A DNA stretch of 64,000 nt from Eudorina sp. 2006-703-Eu-15 (GCA_003117195.1 BDSI01000033.1:124001-188000), one strand, 5' to 3'; positions 37,101 to 50,291 are shown, counted from the stretch's first letter. Notes: generated by a model not told the origin, from the sequence alone. Numbers and translations: made by a program.

Positions 37101-40100
37101 CGCGGCGCTTGCTTCCTTTTGCTTGCTGCGAATTGGCAATGCTGCAGTGCTACGCGCAAAAAGACGTACCTAGGCGGCTTGCCCTTTAATTGCCCATTTC
37201 AATCCGCTGTCCTGTTCGCAGGACTACCTGGGGGAAGGAAACAGCAAGTGGTACGCCGGTGTTGAGGTGAGGAGAGAGCGATTGGACGAGATCCATGGGG
37301 CGTTTGGGGGCCAACGGGCGCGCACACGACGCGCAGCCGGGAGGAGCGTTTTGTGCTGTCGGCTGTTTGTCTCAAGCTGGTCTTGGTCGTGCAGTGCGTT
37401 GAGAGCAACAGCTGCGAGATCTTGCAGGCCCCGGCCATGTGCCCCGGTTCCACATGCGCGTCTGCCTCCTCTACCCCTTGCCCAGGAGATGATAGGGCTG
37501 TGCACCGTTCTGGGTGAGCCCGCGGACCCCATCGCGGCGGTCCTGCTCCAGAACGACCCCATGAAGTACTTCATGCGCGCCTACGACAACTACGTGAAGC
37601 CGCCTGCGGCCCTGCTCCCGGCTGCCGCGGCCGTCATGGCACCGCCCGGGGGCCCCGCGGCCGCCGTCGTGCCGCCTCCTTCGGCGGTTGCGGCAGGGAA
37701 GATCGGGCGCATGCTGGCGACGCGCGTGATCATGCTGGGTGCGGCGGTGCAGAGCGCCGCGGGGCGGCACCGCGCGGCGAGTGACGCGCTGATGCGCGCG
37801 CAGTCGGAGGAGGAGAACGCGCGGGCTGGACTCCTGCTGGAGCAGTCGGCGTACTCGATGCTCTACGTGCGGCCGCCGCTGGTGCGCAAGTTCGCGTTCC
37901 AAATGGTGCTGGCGGGCATCCGGTACATCTGCTGCGGCCAGAAGCGCATCGCCATTCACGCGTACCGGCAGGTGGGCGGAGGGCAGCATCGCTCCACTAA
38001 CTACTTGATCGGGCAGGGGGATCTCGTTTTCGCTGCAGAAGCGCGTTGCGACTTCGCTGCGTCCGCAGGCTGTGTGGATGTCTGAAAACAAGTCCTGGGG
38101 ACGCCGCACGTGCCCCTCCGCAGGTGCTAGCCCTGTACGTGGGCAAGAAGTGGAAATTCATTGAGGAGCACCTGCACGCCGTGCTGGGCGCCCAGTGCGT
38201 GGAGGTGAGGCGCATGACTGGCCGCCCGACCTGCAAGGCGCCCTCAAGCACGCACGCACCAGCCGGCTGGTAGCGTCCCGCGCCCTTCCTGGTTGGGGCC
38301 TGAATCGTTGTATTTATTATTTCCACAGCGTTTCCACAGAGTAGTCTCTCCGTGCGCCAGCGGCCAATCATTTGGCGGTTCGCGGTACGGCTCTGGGGGC
38401 TGCACATCTGCGGTGGCGTACGTCGCAGCGAGCCCTCGAGGGTTGCCTGTTGACGCATCCCGCTCCTCCTCATTGTTTCCTGCATGCAGTACGGCGACAA
38501 GGAGCGCGCGCTGTGGCACTTCTGCTCTCTGCTGGACTGCGCGCACCGCTCGCCCGCCCAGCAGAACAACAACGTGACGCAGTTCCTCAACCTGCTCGCG
38601 GGGATACGGGACCAGCTGGCCATTACGCACGTGGGTTGGGGGCCGGGGCCGCCCTGGTGTGAGGCGTAGTCAACTTTTGTCATTGCTGCATTCCGGGCCC
38701 GTGCAACTGTTGTGCACACCGTTTACTGCGTGTTTCCGCGGTGCCGCTCGGGCTGCCGGCCTTGCACTGATGGGCCAGAGGGTGGGGCTCCTAGCCCGGC
38801 GAGGTGCGGCACGTCGAAAAAGTTGTACGCGTTTCCTTTAATTCGCAGGACGGCGCGAATCTGGTGGACCGGCTGCCGCTGCCGATGGTAAACCGCCACG
38901 ACGTGCGGGTGCTGTGCAGCGACACGGCGTGCTACGCGGGCCCCGCCGCAAGGACGGTGCGTTGCCTGCAACGTCGTGATGCGTGCTGGTTGAGAGGTTT
39001 CGGTGTGGGAGGCGTGGCCGAGATGCGTTGGTGGATGGGCGTGCACGACGTTGGCCGAGGCTGCCCTGGCCCGATACCACCTCTTGTGTCTGATCCGGCT
39101 TCCGTCCAATGTGCAGGTTGCGGAGGGCACGTGGACCAAGATGGAGTCTTGCTGCACCAGTGGCTCGAACAACTGGCTCGTGGATGGAGGTGGCGCCAAG
39201 CAGGAACGCGACGTGAGTCGTGTTTACCTGGTCCTTGCACAGCGCGGGCCGCGCGGCCCCAGACCAAGGCGGGCGCCCCGGCGCTCGCGCCCATGAACAC
39301 TCTGTTCAAACCCGTTATCCAGGTGTCAATACGCTGTCGCTATCCCAACACACGAATCCTTGCTATCCAATGGTCGTTATGAGAGCAATAATACATCACG
39401 TGTTTATCCCAAATCCGGGGTGCCTTGACCTTGGTTACAGCACGAGGAGTACACCATGTGCGTGTGCGGTGAGGAGGTGGGCGTCCAGGTGGAGTTCCGG
39501 AACCCGCTGGCGGTGAAGCTCAAGGTGGGTGACTGCGTGGGGTGGTCGACGTCCGCTGTCTTGACGTCGTCGTTGCGGCGAGTGACCATGTGACAGCGAG
39601 GACACGTCTGGGCTGCACGCAGGTCACCAATGTGCGGCTGCTGTGCTCATTTACCCCAGAAGGCGACGCAGCGGTGGCCGCTGGCGGCAGCGCCGGTGGC
39701 GGGCCTCTGGCAGACGGCGCGCATCCGTTGCTACCCGGCCAGCTGCCGGTGGCAATTGCTGTGCAGCCGGGCAATGAGTTTGTAAGTTACGAGGAAGAGG
39801 GTGTAGAGCAGGGTTTGTACAAGACTGACCAAAAATATCGCTTTGATTACGGAATTTTGCCAGCAAGTTGGCTGATGCTCTGGACGGACACCGTTTGGAT
39901 CCGTGAAAGCGTGGCTCGCAGCTCACGTGCCTTGCTCCCTGCCAGCGGTGTCTCATTTCCCTGCCTCCTGCCATTGCAGCTTACAATAGCTGAGGCGCAG
40001 CTGACGCTGCATCCCGGGGAGGCGATGGTGGAGGTGCTGCGCGTGGTACCGCACGCGCCCGGCTGGCTGCGCATCACGGGTGTGACATGGACGCTCAACG

Positions 40101-43100
40101 GCGTGGCGCACGGCCGGATCACCTTTGATGTGAAGGGACGCCGCCGGAAGCGGCCCAAGGGCACAAGGTGTGGAAGGCGGAAGCTGCAGGGCTGGGCATT
40201 CAAAAGGACAACCAGCGGACCCCTGGGTAGCCGGTAGTGGGCAAAGTCGGTCACAGGGCTGCCTACAAGCTTTGGCTGCATGGCGTACTGAACGGAGGAT
40301 ACTGTGTGGGCATAAAGACTAGCTTCATGCACCCTACTATGGTGGTCGCGTCCGTGAGCTCGAGGAGGGTGACGACTCAGCGTAGCACGTCTGCGATCCG
40401 TGAAGCCTGCCATAGGCCAGATTGCTGAGGCGGACAACCCTCGCCTTATCCCTCCTCTCTCCTGGGCCGCGCAGGCCAGGCCAGCTGAAGCACTACCCGC
40501 CGCACCGGCGGCTGCTGTTCCAAGTGGTGCCCACCATGCCGCGACTGGAGCTGCTGTCGGACCCGCTGCCGCCCTCGCTGTACTCCGGCGAACTGTGCAG
40601 GTGGGGTTGTACCATGGGCCTCGAGACCAACACAGCCGTCGACGCTGTCTGATGGGGACCTGGCATTCCGAAACAACTGATGATAATATGACCTTGCTGT
40701 TGAACCAACATGAGCGAATGAACACATGTCCACACTGCGCCCGAGGTTTCATCGGCGACAGGGCCGCCTCAACCAGCATGGCGATATGATCCTTTAGGGG
40801 ACTCGTGTCCCGTCTTGGACAGCTGCACGGCGGTGGCGAGGACCTGAGTGGCAAGTTCGATTGCGCAGCGCTGCAACCCTTGCTGCACAACTTGTGTGGC
40901 TCAGGGCAGGCCGTGAATGGCGGGACTTTCTTACCTGCGCGCCCGGACAGGGTGGTGATGCGGATCCGCAACAGCGGTGGTCTGCCGCTGCGGTCGCTGG
41001 CGCTTGTGGTGGGCCACCCCGAGGCGGTGGTCCCCGCAACAGATGCCAACCTGGACAAACCGCTGCTGGAGAGCTTGACGGGTGCGCGGGGCGGTGACAC
41101 TCGGGGTTTCCGTGAGGCGTTCGGTCATCCCTTGACGTGCATCTTTGCACATGCATGCGCGTCTTCTGGGTACAATTCGAAGATGATGGAGAGTCTTAGA
41201 ATCTAGCCCCGCTAGAGGCAATCCGTCAATCAATCAAGCACATCGTAACGCGCGTACAGCATGCGGGGATGTTGTGGGACAGATGCCATGTCGAGCCTTT
41301 CGGGAAGTGCATGCGCTGCTTATCATCAAACTGGAATGCTGTCTGCGTTTTGGCATGTATCCGCAGATCCGCGTGAGGTGGTGCAGCTGAGCAAGGTGCC
41401 CCCCTCATTGCGAGGCACGTTCCAGCTGTACCGCCTGTGGCCCGGTCGCGAGCTGGCGCCAGGCGAGGTGCTGGAGTGGCCGCTGTGGCTGCACCCCCGC
41501 GGCGTTGGCTCCCTCAAGCTGCCGCTGGTGTGGTACGGCGAACCTGCGGTGAGACTGCGATGGCCATGCGGACGAGGGGGAGGCGCTCTGTCGTTGACGC
41601 TGAGACGCGGATGGACTGCCTGATGACTACCATGACAGAAGTAGCACGACTTATCAAATCTGACAGGCCTCATGCTCATTATCTCTGATTTGAGGGCGCA
41701 TCTGCTGCTTGCTGCTGCTGTCCGGCTCGCATCAGGTGCCGGGGGCCAAGGGCGGCATGCGGCACCGCACGCTGCGCATCTGCGGCAGCGTGTCCGTGCA
41801 GCCGCTGCTGGCCGCGCGGCCGACGGTGTGGCCGTCGCCCACGCACCTTTCACACTACCTGGCGCGCCTCACCATCGACAACAGCAAGGTAAGCCAGACA
41901 CCCGGTGTGCGTGAAAAAAACCCTCTTGTCATGGCCGCCAACGACCGCGCATCACCGGAACGGGCCAGCGCAGCTGCATGCCACATCGTGATGGCTATTC
42001 CGTGGCGCGCAAAGCAACGGCAGCAAATGTGCAGGTGGTACAGACCTGCGGCCCCGCGCCTGATGTTTCGCGCGCCGCAGGAGGCCGAGCGCGTGGTCCT
42101 GCAGCAGGTGGCTGCCGTGACGGTGCCCCCACTAAGCAGCAGCCAGAACGGAAGCGGGGAGAGCGCTTGCGGCGCGCAGTCGGGCGCCGCGACACCGTCC
42201 ACCCAGCGAACGCCCGCGTCGGCTGGCTGGGGCATTGCCTTGCTGGGCGGCCAAAACGCCACGCCCTCGGGCGCGGGGGCGGAGCAGCCACACCCAGCTA
42301 CGGCCGGCGCGGGGGATGGCGGCACGGGCGCCGCTGGATCAGCGCCGCCGCGGAGCCTGCCGCTGGCCGTGTCTTTGCAACCAGGCGAGTCCGCCAGCTT
42401 GTTCTTGCAGCTCATCGCCCCGCCACCGTCTTGGCGGGATGAGCGAAAGCACCACGAGGGCGTGTCAGCGGCGGGGCCCAGTCAGCCGCGCGCGTCGCCG
42501 CACGGGACCGCCGCCTCTGCAGCCTCGGGCGCGGGTCTCAGCCCTGTGGCCAGCGGCATGACGACGCCGTTGGGTTTGGACGATCGTGGCCACACGCACG
42601 CCACGTCTGTGATGGAGGCGGTGCGATCGCTGACGCTCGCTGACACCCGCACGGTGGGGCCCAGCGGTCGCCTGCCGTATGTGGACGGGGCGGACACGAG
42701 CCTGCAACAGCTGAACCTGTTCGGGCCGGGCGTGCTGGCGCACTTCTACCGGCGCGGCAGGCGGGGCATGGTGGCGACCATTGGCGGTGGCTCTGCAATG
42801 CAAGTGACGGCTTCGGCAGGCCCGGGCCTGCCCGGCGCCGCGCTGGCTCAACGCGGCCCGGCTGCTCCAGGGCTGGGGGGCCCTGCACTCCAGCCACCAG
42901 GCGGGTTCCCGTCGCCGCACGGCTCCCAGGGCGGTGCGGGCGCGCCGCTCGGGATGGGAGGGCCGGCGGGCCCGGGCGCAGCCTATCCCGGAGGTACCCA
43001 AGGCCCGCTGCAGCAGCAGCAGCACCCGAGTGCACAGTTGCAGACCTCCGGGAGCTTCCCACGGGGTTCGTTTGGGCCTGGGCCTGGTGGCCTGGCAGCC

Positions 43101-44756
43101 GGCATACCTCCGCAGGGCATTGTCCCACCGCAAGGCCCGCAGCAGGGATTGCTCCCACCGGCCTCGGCTGCAGGTCGGCCGGTGGGCGCGTCTGCGCCCG
43201 CAGGTGCTGCGACCGGGGCTGGCCAACTGGCTCCAGGCGGCTCGGGCCCGGGACGGCCGGGGCAGGCGGTGCCGCTGGCGGACCCGCCCCTTGACCTGCT
43301 GCTCCTGTGGCATGTGGCGTCTAGCACGCGGACAGGGCCCCACCAGGGACAGCAGCGGATTGGGCTGTGCAGGCCGTATGATCCGCAGTCCGGGCGCGAC
43401 CTGTCTGGCTGTCTGCAGGTGCGTACATACATGGTTAATGTTCTCATAGCACAAGATGCGTTGGCGGTACGGGAACGGCTCTGTCTGTCCCGAGTCACTC
43501 GCTGCGTGCCTTGAGGCCTCCATGAAGGTCTACGGTAACCTGAAAGCCGAACCACGGCGCTCTGCGAGCGCGCATGGACAACCACGTTGCCGCCCGTGAA
43601 CTCTTGCCTGGCAGCGGGGTCAGGGGCTGTGTATGTGCGGCGTTGATGAATCCCGCTGCCCGCGGGTCTTGCTCGCAGGCGCAAACGGCGCCCATCCGGA
43701 TGCTTTTGACGGGGCCCAACGGCGCCAGCAGCGCAGCCAGCAGCGCGGGCAGCGCTGGCCCGGTGGTGCGCCACGACTTCCGCCGCAGCATGCTCGGCGT
43801 GGTCCCGCTCCGGTTGGTTGTCCGGAACAACATGGGCGCGGACGTCAGGCTGCAAGTCGAGGTGCGCCCCGGGTGGGCATACCGCCACCAGGCGTGAGCC
43901 CGTCGCATCGCCACCACGCGGGGCTCGGCCTGGCTCTGCGTACCGTATCAGACGGTGACTGTCGCCGTAGATTGCTGTGCTCTTCGCCGCTGCTGCCGTG
44001 TCACCTTGCCCACCTGAACCATATGGTCCATGCCGTATGCGCCGCTTTACCAGGTCGGTGACGGCTGGCAATCCAGCGACGCGCCACACAGCTGGCAGGC
44101 TTCCACTGCCATACTGGGATCCAGCCCGGGCGCTAACCTAGGCCCGGGGCCTCTCAGCCAGGGCGGCAGCGCGGCCGGGCCCTCAGGGTCGGTCTATGCC
44201 GGAGCGACTGGCGGCAGCCTGCCGGCTGGCCCGCCAAGCGCGGGTCCCACCGGCGGCCCCGGAGTTCCTGGTGGCGCCGGGGCTGGCATGGGGCTCGGGA
44301 ACAGCATGTCGATCACGTACCAGGCGGGCTTGCCACCTTGCCCCGAGTACGTGTGGGTCGGGCCGACCTCCGTGGCGGTGCCACGTGTGGAGCCAGGCGG
44401 AGAGGTCGACGTCCCGCTGGAGGTGAGGAAGAGCGCCCGGCAGCAGGTGGTCAATGGCTGGGTGTTCCAGTTTACCCTGGGCTGAACATGAATGCCATTG
44501 AAGACCCCGTGACACGCTTGTCAGGCTGTGTCCATATTGTGCTGCGAGTCAGCAGAAGGCCCTGGGGTTGGCGAGGCCTTGACTGGTCCTGCTTGTTGGT
44601 ACAAACGGTAATGGGTGGCTCGTTGCCCTGCAGGTGTCTGTGTTCCGGCCGGGCGCGTACTGCATCATGGGCTACCGCTGCACGGCAGTTCTGGAGACGA
44701 GCGGTTTGGCGGAGGTGGCGCGCGGCGAGCCTCTGTGCTTCCGAGTAGAGAGCTGA
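34166..44756 (+). CDS. TRAPPC8: TRAPPC8/Trs85, TRAPPIII tethering subunit
   Basis: Subunit of the TRAPPIII Rab1/Ypt1 exchange complex used in ER-Golgi traffic and autophagy. Twenty-six exons join in phase to 1,757 residues: 34166-34313, 34471-34562, 34886-34982, 35261-35371, 35662-35839, 36055-36134, 36340-36479, 36666-36838, 36948-37056, 37222-37266, 37486-37971, 38124-38204, 38490-38630, 38849-38956, 39117-39212, 39441-39524, 39623-39781, 39980-40167, 40475-40600, 40798-41081, 41367-41548, 41736-41888, 42081-43418, 43679-43861, 44054-44422, 44634-44756. Family landmarks: PWFTAYRSEFL near residue 125, KDFPRHYMLLLDV, FVRDFVSRTLLPKLEERI, MRQLGDLAFLMRQYAFAESTY, VRKFAFQMVLAGIRY, and beta-rich C-terminal modules starting with VGVQVEFRNPL. 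It is longer than the human protein (about 1,435). Most of the excess is Gly/Pro/Gln-rich sequence in exon 42081-43418. Some donor choices, such as 44422, were made by fit. Confidence 0.94.
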
Positions 44757-45771
44757 AGACCGGGGGGCTGCATGGAGCTTGGCATGGAGGTTGGCGGTGA
44801 AGCTCTCTGTTTGGAGGACGCTGATGAGCCGCCGAAAGCCCGAAACGGGAAGGCCTGGTTGACGGGTTTAAGTAACCCATGTAACCGTTGCTCATGAATG
44901 AATGAACGTTACAGTTGCTCAAATTGATACTTGATCGCGTTTCACGCATTGCGTTCTGCTCCACTGCGGCGGCTCCGCCGCCGTTGGACACCTGCGGAGC
45001 AGAAGGAGTGACTTGTTGCGGGGATGGGAGGCGAGCCGTGTGCCACCGAGATGAACGCTGCACAGGGACCCTGCGTAGTGTGTAGCAGCGTGACCCAGTG
45101 AAGTCAGATCTGACGCAACGTACGATAAGTCGATAACCTACAACGGCCACTGCCCCGGCCGAACGGACGTCTCCACTCTTCGCGACGCTCATGCGGAAAC
45201 CTCTAGTTTCCGGTCAGCGTAGTCCTGATCAGCTACAGCCATCGACGCGCGACCTTGGCCGCTGTGCTCCAGGCGCTGTCTCTCCACGTCACGGCTCATA
45301 GGCGCAACTCAGCTGTTTCTACGCCAGAAGACATGTCGCGCACCTGGTTAGAAAGGGATGGCTTCGTAGTGGTGTGTTCAGACATGCCCCAGCCGAGTGA
45401 GCAAGTACGGCAGTAACGTCGGTTGTCTGGACGAGCTACTGGCGGGACGCCCAGTGTGCGAGTGACATTGACCAGCCCTTCGTTTGAAAATTCAAATAGA
45501 GCTATCTATGTCGGGTATAATGAACTTGACAAATGCGGCTCCCAGCGGCTTTGCGTTTTCCGATTCGCGATTCCGTTGTAAAGGGGTCGTTGTACAACGG
45601 CAAGAGGACTCGGCATGCATCCTGTGCACAGACGCAGATATTCGTTCCATGTTTGCAATTAAATGACCTTCGTTGCCAATTGAGTTTGATAGCAAACGCG
45701 TCAATGCCTCCGCCGCTTTTCATGTGATCCAGCACACCACATCACAACCTTGATAATTATATATCAAAGCA
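44757..45771. other. TRAPPC8 3'UTR and CSTF2 upstream region
   Basis: A TGTAA at 44880-44884 likely ends TRAPPC8. The remaining ~870 nt holds the CSTF2 promoter. No gene is seen. Confidence 0.45.
44880..44884 (+). terminator. TGTAA poly(A) signal of TRAPPC8
   Basis: TGTAA 124 nt after the TRAPPC8 stop. Confidence 0.55.
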
Positions 45772-48485
45772 ATGGATCGGCCACCCACTGCAACCGTTTT
45801 CAGTAAGGATATGCGTGCTTACGCCACGACAAGCAACCACTGTTTTCACGAGCCGCTCAAATTATTTGATTAATGCAGTTGGCAATATCCCTTACGATGT
45901 CACGGAGCAAATGCTTATGGACACATTCGGTCAGGCGGGACCGATCAAATCTCTTCGGTGCGTTCCTGGCGGCTGCGTAAGGGTATTGCTGCGGATCAAC
46001 AACATCTCTGATAATCGTCTGAATGCAGACTGGTCTCAGACAAAGACACTGGGAAGCCGAAGGGGTACGGCTTTTGTGAGTTCCACGACGTGCAAACCGC
46101 ACAATCAGCCGTCCGGAACCTCAACAAGTATGAAATAAATGGGCGGATGCTGCGTGTTGACTTCGCCGATGAGCATACACAAGACATCCGGGGCAAACGA
46201 GACAAGGGTGGGTTGTCGTGGATTGCAGGGGGGGACCAGAAGGGGTTGCGTACAGTGAACCCTTGGGGAAGCCCTTCCGTGGCCGCCTGTGCGTCATTCC
46301 AGGCCGGCACTGTGCTTGCGTGGCACGACATGGGAAGACTGTCAGGCAGGTTTGACGGGGCTCCCATCAACCCTCGGAGGTGTCCTGAGCAGCGACGATA
46401 CCGACCACTGTTGTGAAAGCCGCTCTGCATCCCTGGTGTGTTGTACTGCAGAGCCTCGCGGGCCGGAGGGGCGTAGAGGCCCGCAGGAGCCGTCCCTGGT
46501 GCCAGGACCGCCTCCAGGCACCCGTGTGAGTGAAGGGTTCTGTGACGGAGTCGCAGTGGGCTGTAAGCTTTTAAATATGTGTACGCTTTTACGCCCTTCG
46601 TACGTTTGCGTCTTGCACGCTGCGCGGCGCAAAGGCGCAAAGGCTGGTTACATGTCCCATCAACTTGCTTGCGGTGAACCCCTTGGAATGCACGCAGCCA
46701 ATTGGGCGCGAGGCGGCCGGCGCGGCGGCGGCCCAGATGAATGCGCTGCTCGGTAACGCTCCGTACACGGGCCCCTCCCAGGAGAAGATCTCGACCGTCA
46801 TAGCAGGCATGACTCCCATGCAGCTGTTTGAGATCCTGTCACAGATGCGGACCCTCTGTCAGCAGAACCATGCAGCAGCGAGGTCGATCCTGGTGGCCAA
46901 TCCGCAGCTGACCAAGGCCTTATTCCAGGTGGGGGTGACGTGGGGGTTGGCCCTGCTGTGAAAGAATCCCGGCCGGAGACTGCAGACCAGGGGTCGGCAT
47001 AGAAACGACCTTGGAAGGGTCCTGCAACCTGGAAGTGTTGCAGCCTGTGAGTGTCGTTGCGGCGGCGGCCAGACGGTTGCTTTGTGCGTTCCGTACCTTG
47101 ATAGTGGCAGCCAAACCGATGGGGTTGCGCATCTCTGGCAGAAGCATCCTTTAACGCCCCCAACTCGCGCACGAGCAATTCTAGTATTCAGTCCTGGGGT
47201 GGTAATACGCTTTAGCACATATTTACTGCCTCAGTGCGGTACGTCAGGTCGGGGATACCACCATTCCGTGAATAGAGCCCATCTCGCACCCTGGTGAAGG
47301 AGCTTCTGACGTCGCTTGCGGCCTGCGCTCTTCATTCACGGCAGGCGCAAGTGCTACTGGGCATGGTGAAAGGCAGCGCGCCCCCACCGTCCAGTATAGC
47401 GGCAGCCCTTGCGGCGCCGCCTTTGCAAGCTGCTCCGCCCCAGCAGCCCCAGCCCGTCGGGCCACCGGCGCCTCCAACGAGTGGACCCATGGGTCCGCCG
47501 CCACCGCACACAATGGCGCCGCCCCCAGGTGAGCCGCACTGGACTGCAGCATCCATGGGTTTCTTTGCATTTTCAAGTAAGCGGTACACCCACCCCCAAC
47601 CATAACAACCCTCTGCGCAGGCGGCGCCGCCGTCCAGCCTCCGCCGCAAGCACTGCCGCCGCAGTTCGGTGTGACGCCCGGACCGGGAGGCACCTTCCTC
47701 GCCACAGCAGTGCCGCAGCCGGGGCAGCAGGCGGTCACCATGGTCAGCGGGCTGCCGCCTGGTGAGGTGTTGGGGACGAGGGCAGCGCGCAGGTGTGACG
47801 GCAGGCACGGAGCGCATTTGCGTCGCGCTTGTCTGTGCCATGCCGCGCCTGGACTCTTCTCTGCTTTGTGCGAGTGGTGACGTGGGAATACAAGCTCAGA
47901 CCAAGAACAAGCATGCCGTGGGCATATATGTCCTTTGTCGGGGATGCGGAGCACCATGTCTCTCTGATCGTCTCCCAAGCGGCTGCGTGTGTCCAAAGAT
48001 GGAAGCAAATGGCATTTCCCACAACCAAATCCCATAATGACATTGCGCCGCCGTTGATTTGAAACTCCGCAGGGCCCATGCTTATCGACCCCGCGACCGG
48101 TTTGCCATACACCGCCCCTCCGGGGGCGGTCATCGTGCCGACGGGACAAGCGCAGCCCCAGCAGCCCATCTTGCAAGCACCTCCACCGCAGGCGCCTCCA
48201 CAGGCGCCGCCGCAGCTCGTGCCGCCGCCGCAGCCGGCGGCCGAACCCGTTCCTGCACCGGCGCCCGCGCCCGCGCCTGGACCCGCACCGGCACCGGCAG
48301 CTCCAGCGGGAGGGCCGCCCGCAACGGTGCAGCTGCCGGCCAACCTTGCCCCTCAGCAGGCGCAGGTGCTGCAGCAGGTGCTGAGCCTGACGCCGGCGCA
48401 GATCGACGCGCTGCCGCCGGCGCAGCGCCAGCAAGTGCTCCTCGTGCGGCAGCAGCTCGGACTGGGGGCACCTGGCGGTCAGTGA
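45772..48485 (+). CDS. CSTF2: Cleavage stimulation factor 64 kDa subunit
   Basis: RNA-binding subunit of the CstF complex, which binds downstream elements during pre-mRNA cleavage and polyadenylation in the nucleus. Eight exons (45772-45802, 45879-45957, 46029-46207, 46452-46525, 46698-46928, 47300-47528, 47621-47761, 48073-48485) join in phase to 458 residues. The N-terminal RRM has RNP2 VFIGNIPYD (residues 9-17, made by splicing exons 1 and 2) and RNP1 KGYGFCEF (48-55). A Pro/Gly/Arg-rich linker follows, then the hinge that binds CstF-77/symplekin ([26 protein letters not shown]). A long Pro/Gln/Ala-rich stretch comes next. The C-terminal CSTF_C helix bundle ([20 protein letters not shown]) ends the protein. 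The 74-nt exon 46452-46525 was placed because it uniquely restores phase (1 in, 0 out) with a GTGAGT donor. Confidence 0.94.
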
Positions 48486-48802
48486 GACGGCGCGGCCGCA
48501 TCATGACCCAATGGCCGACAGGGGCCGCGTGTTGTGAAACGGGACTCCACCAGATTCCCACGGGAACAGCAGCGCTGGAGCGCTGATGACTCTCTGAAGG
48601 TCACCTACTGGGCGTTCATTCACGGCAGTCGTGTAGCGGGGCCGGGGAAGGCGTAAGGGACCTGGGACAGTTTGGGGACCAGCGTGCGGTCCAGCGTGGA
48701 TGTTCTTGGGCACTCGGCAGTCCTGAGGTTGCGTTGTGTTCTCGCATTTGGACGATGGGATCCACGAGAACGGTGTAAAAATGCATGGTGCAATTGTACA
48801 CA

Positions 48803-48807
48803 TGTAA
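48803..48807 (+). terminator. TGTAA poly(A) signal of CSTF2
   Basis: TGTAA about 320 nt after the CSTF2 stop. Confidence 0.5.
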
Positions 48808-50124
48808 CGAAATGGGCCGAACTCAAGCTCGGCAATCCAGCTGCTCAATACGCCTGGTGGGGGATACGAACTACCAACGCCCTCCGTAGCCCTCAAGGGA
48901 CAGTGGTATGCGCCCATGAATTCACACCCGCGAATGTGCAATCAATATACCGGCATATTCTTCTACGTCCGCGCCCGTCCCGACGCCTGCCCGCCCAAAA
49001 GTATCATGAACCTCCTGTACACCGGACATCAACCCGATTGTCTCAAAGTCGGTTGTTATTCGGTGCACGCCTGCGCGTGCACAGCTTTTGGTAACGTTTC
49101 TGCCAAGCGACGCGCTTCCAAGCGCAAAAACCTCGGCAACTGCACCGCACACAACACTCGTACAGGTACCTCCGCAGGCATTTCCGCGTCCATCTTCGTA
49201 ATCCTGCGGGCATGGCCTGCGCGTCAGGGCAACGCCGTGCGCGGTTCGTGGCGGTATGCTAGCGCGCTCTAACCGCGGCGACTTAGGGCTCGCCCACCGT
49301 CGCCTGTCATGGCGGAGCACTGCGCACGTGTGGCCACTCACGCCTGCACCAAAGACGTCGACACTATGACCAGAAGGCGAACCAACAGACGTCGTCATCC
49401 CTCAGTCAGCATACGCGCCTGCCCTTTCGACCTTTCAAATGGAGTACACAGGACAGGGAACAGCACGGCGCACGGGACAACACCCAACATGGTGAATGCC
49501 CGCGAACTGCCTCCATGTCACAGCTCATCCGGAAGACAAGCTACGCTGCCTTGAATTAAAGCACACGCCTCTCGCGCTGCCCTCGAATATAAACCTCAAC
49601 GCACCACGGCTTTCCGCACCCAAGTACCATACGGCTCGTTGCGGGGGGTCATACGTTAGAGCACGTCAAAGGCACCCGACGCGAGGTGCCATACCCCTGA
49701 CTGCCGTACTCGCTCGTCACACAGCGGCCCATTTCGCAATTAAGTCCGAGTAGGACGCAGGGCTTCGCCCTAAAGTCAGCACAGCACAGAACGCGGGATG
49801 GCAGGCCACACAATCGGTGTAGAGCCTTGCGGCGGCACCGTGTTCCAGCACCGAGCGCCACTGCGCCGCCGCGCGCAGATGGCTGCCAGGGTGCAAGCCC
49901 TCTGTTCACAAACAGAGCGGACCTTTGTGAGACGCCCTGCCCATGAACGTCATGTATAGCATCATCGTATATGCGGTCACGCCGCGCTCCCTCTCGGTCA
50001 TTAAATTCGCCCACCCATGCAAATCGATGAGAACGATTCCCACGCTCTCCATACAATCGTCTCGCAACCCACTAGCATCTGAAAAAGAAATCTAGTGCGC
50101 ATGAAATTTTTCATAGCAAAGCAC

Positions 50125-50129
50125 TTACA
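50125..50129 (-). terminator. TGTAA poly(A) signal of the RMDN-like gene
   Basis: TTACA on the plus strand, about 165 nt beyond the RMDN-like stop. Confidence 0.5.
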
Positions 50130-50291
50130 AACAACATATTCATATGGCTTCTGCTCGGCGCCGTGTCACGCCGGGCTGTACCCGGGTGTGTGTCAACCAG
50201 GATACTCTTCATGCTCATGGGCTTTCGTCGAACTCTGCAACCGCGCGGATGCGCGGAATATCTTGCTTCGGGCGGTAATGGCCGCGGCAGG

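Larger units (their letters stand above)
48486..50291. other. Convergent 3' regions of CSTF2 and the RMDN-like gene
   Basis: Plus-strand TGTAA at 48803 and minus-strand TGTAA (TTACA at 50125-50129) would leave about 1.3 kb between transcript ends. Open frames of 118-158 codons occur on both strands, but none has a recognisable motif. I see no gene. Confidence 0.45.

Noticed and set aside
41709..43514. A 601-codon open frame taken as one exon
   Set aside because: It reads through an intron: TRAPPC8 homology breaks between 41888 and 42081, and good GTAAGC and GCCGCAG sites join in phase there.
46208..46697. Direct splice from the CSTF2 RRM exon to the exon at 46698
   Set aside because: The phases do not match (1 to 0). 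Inserting exon 46452-46525 with good splice sites restores the frame.
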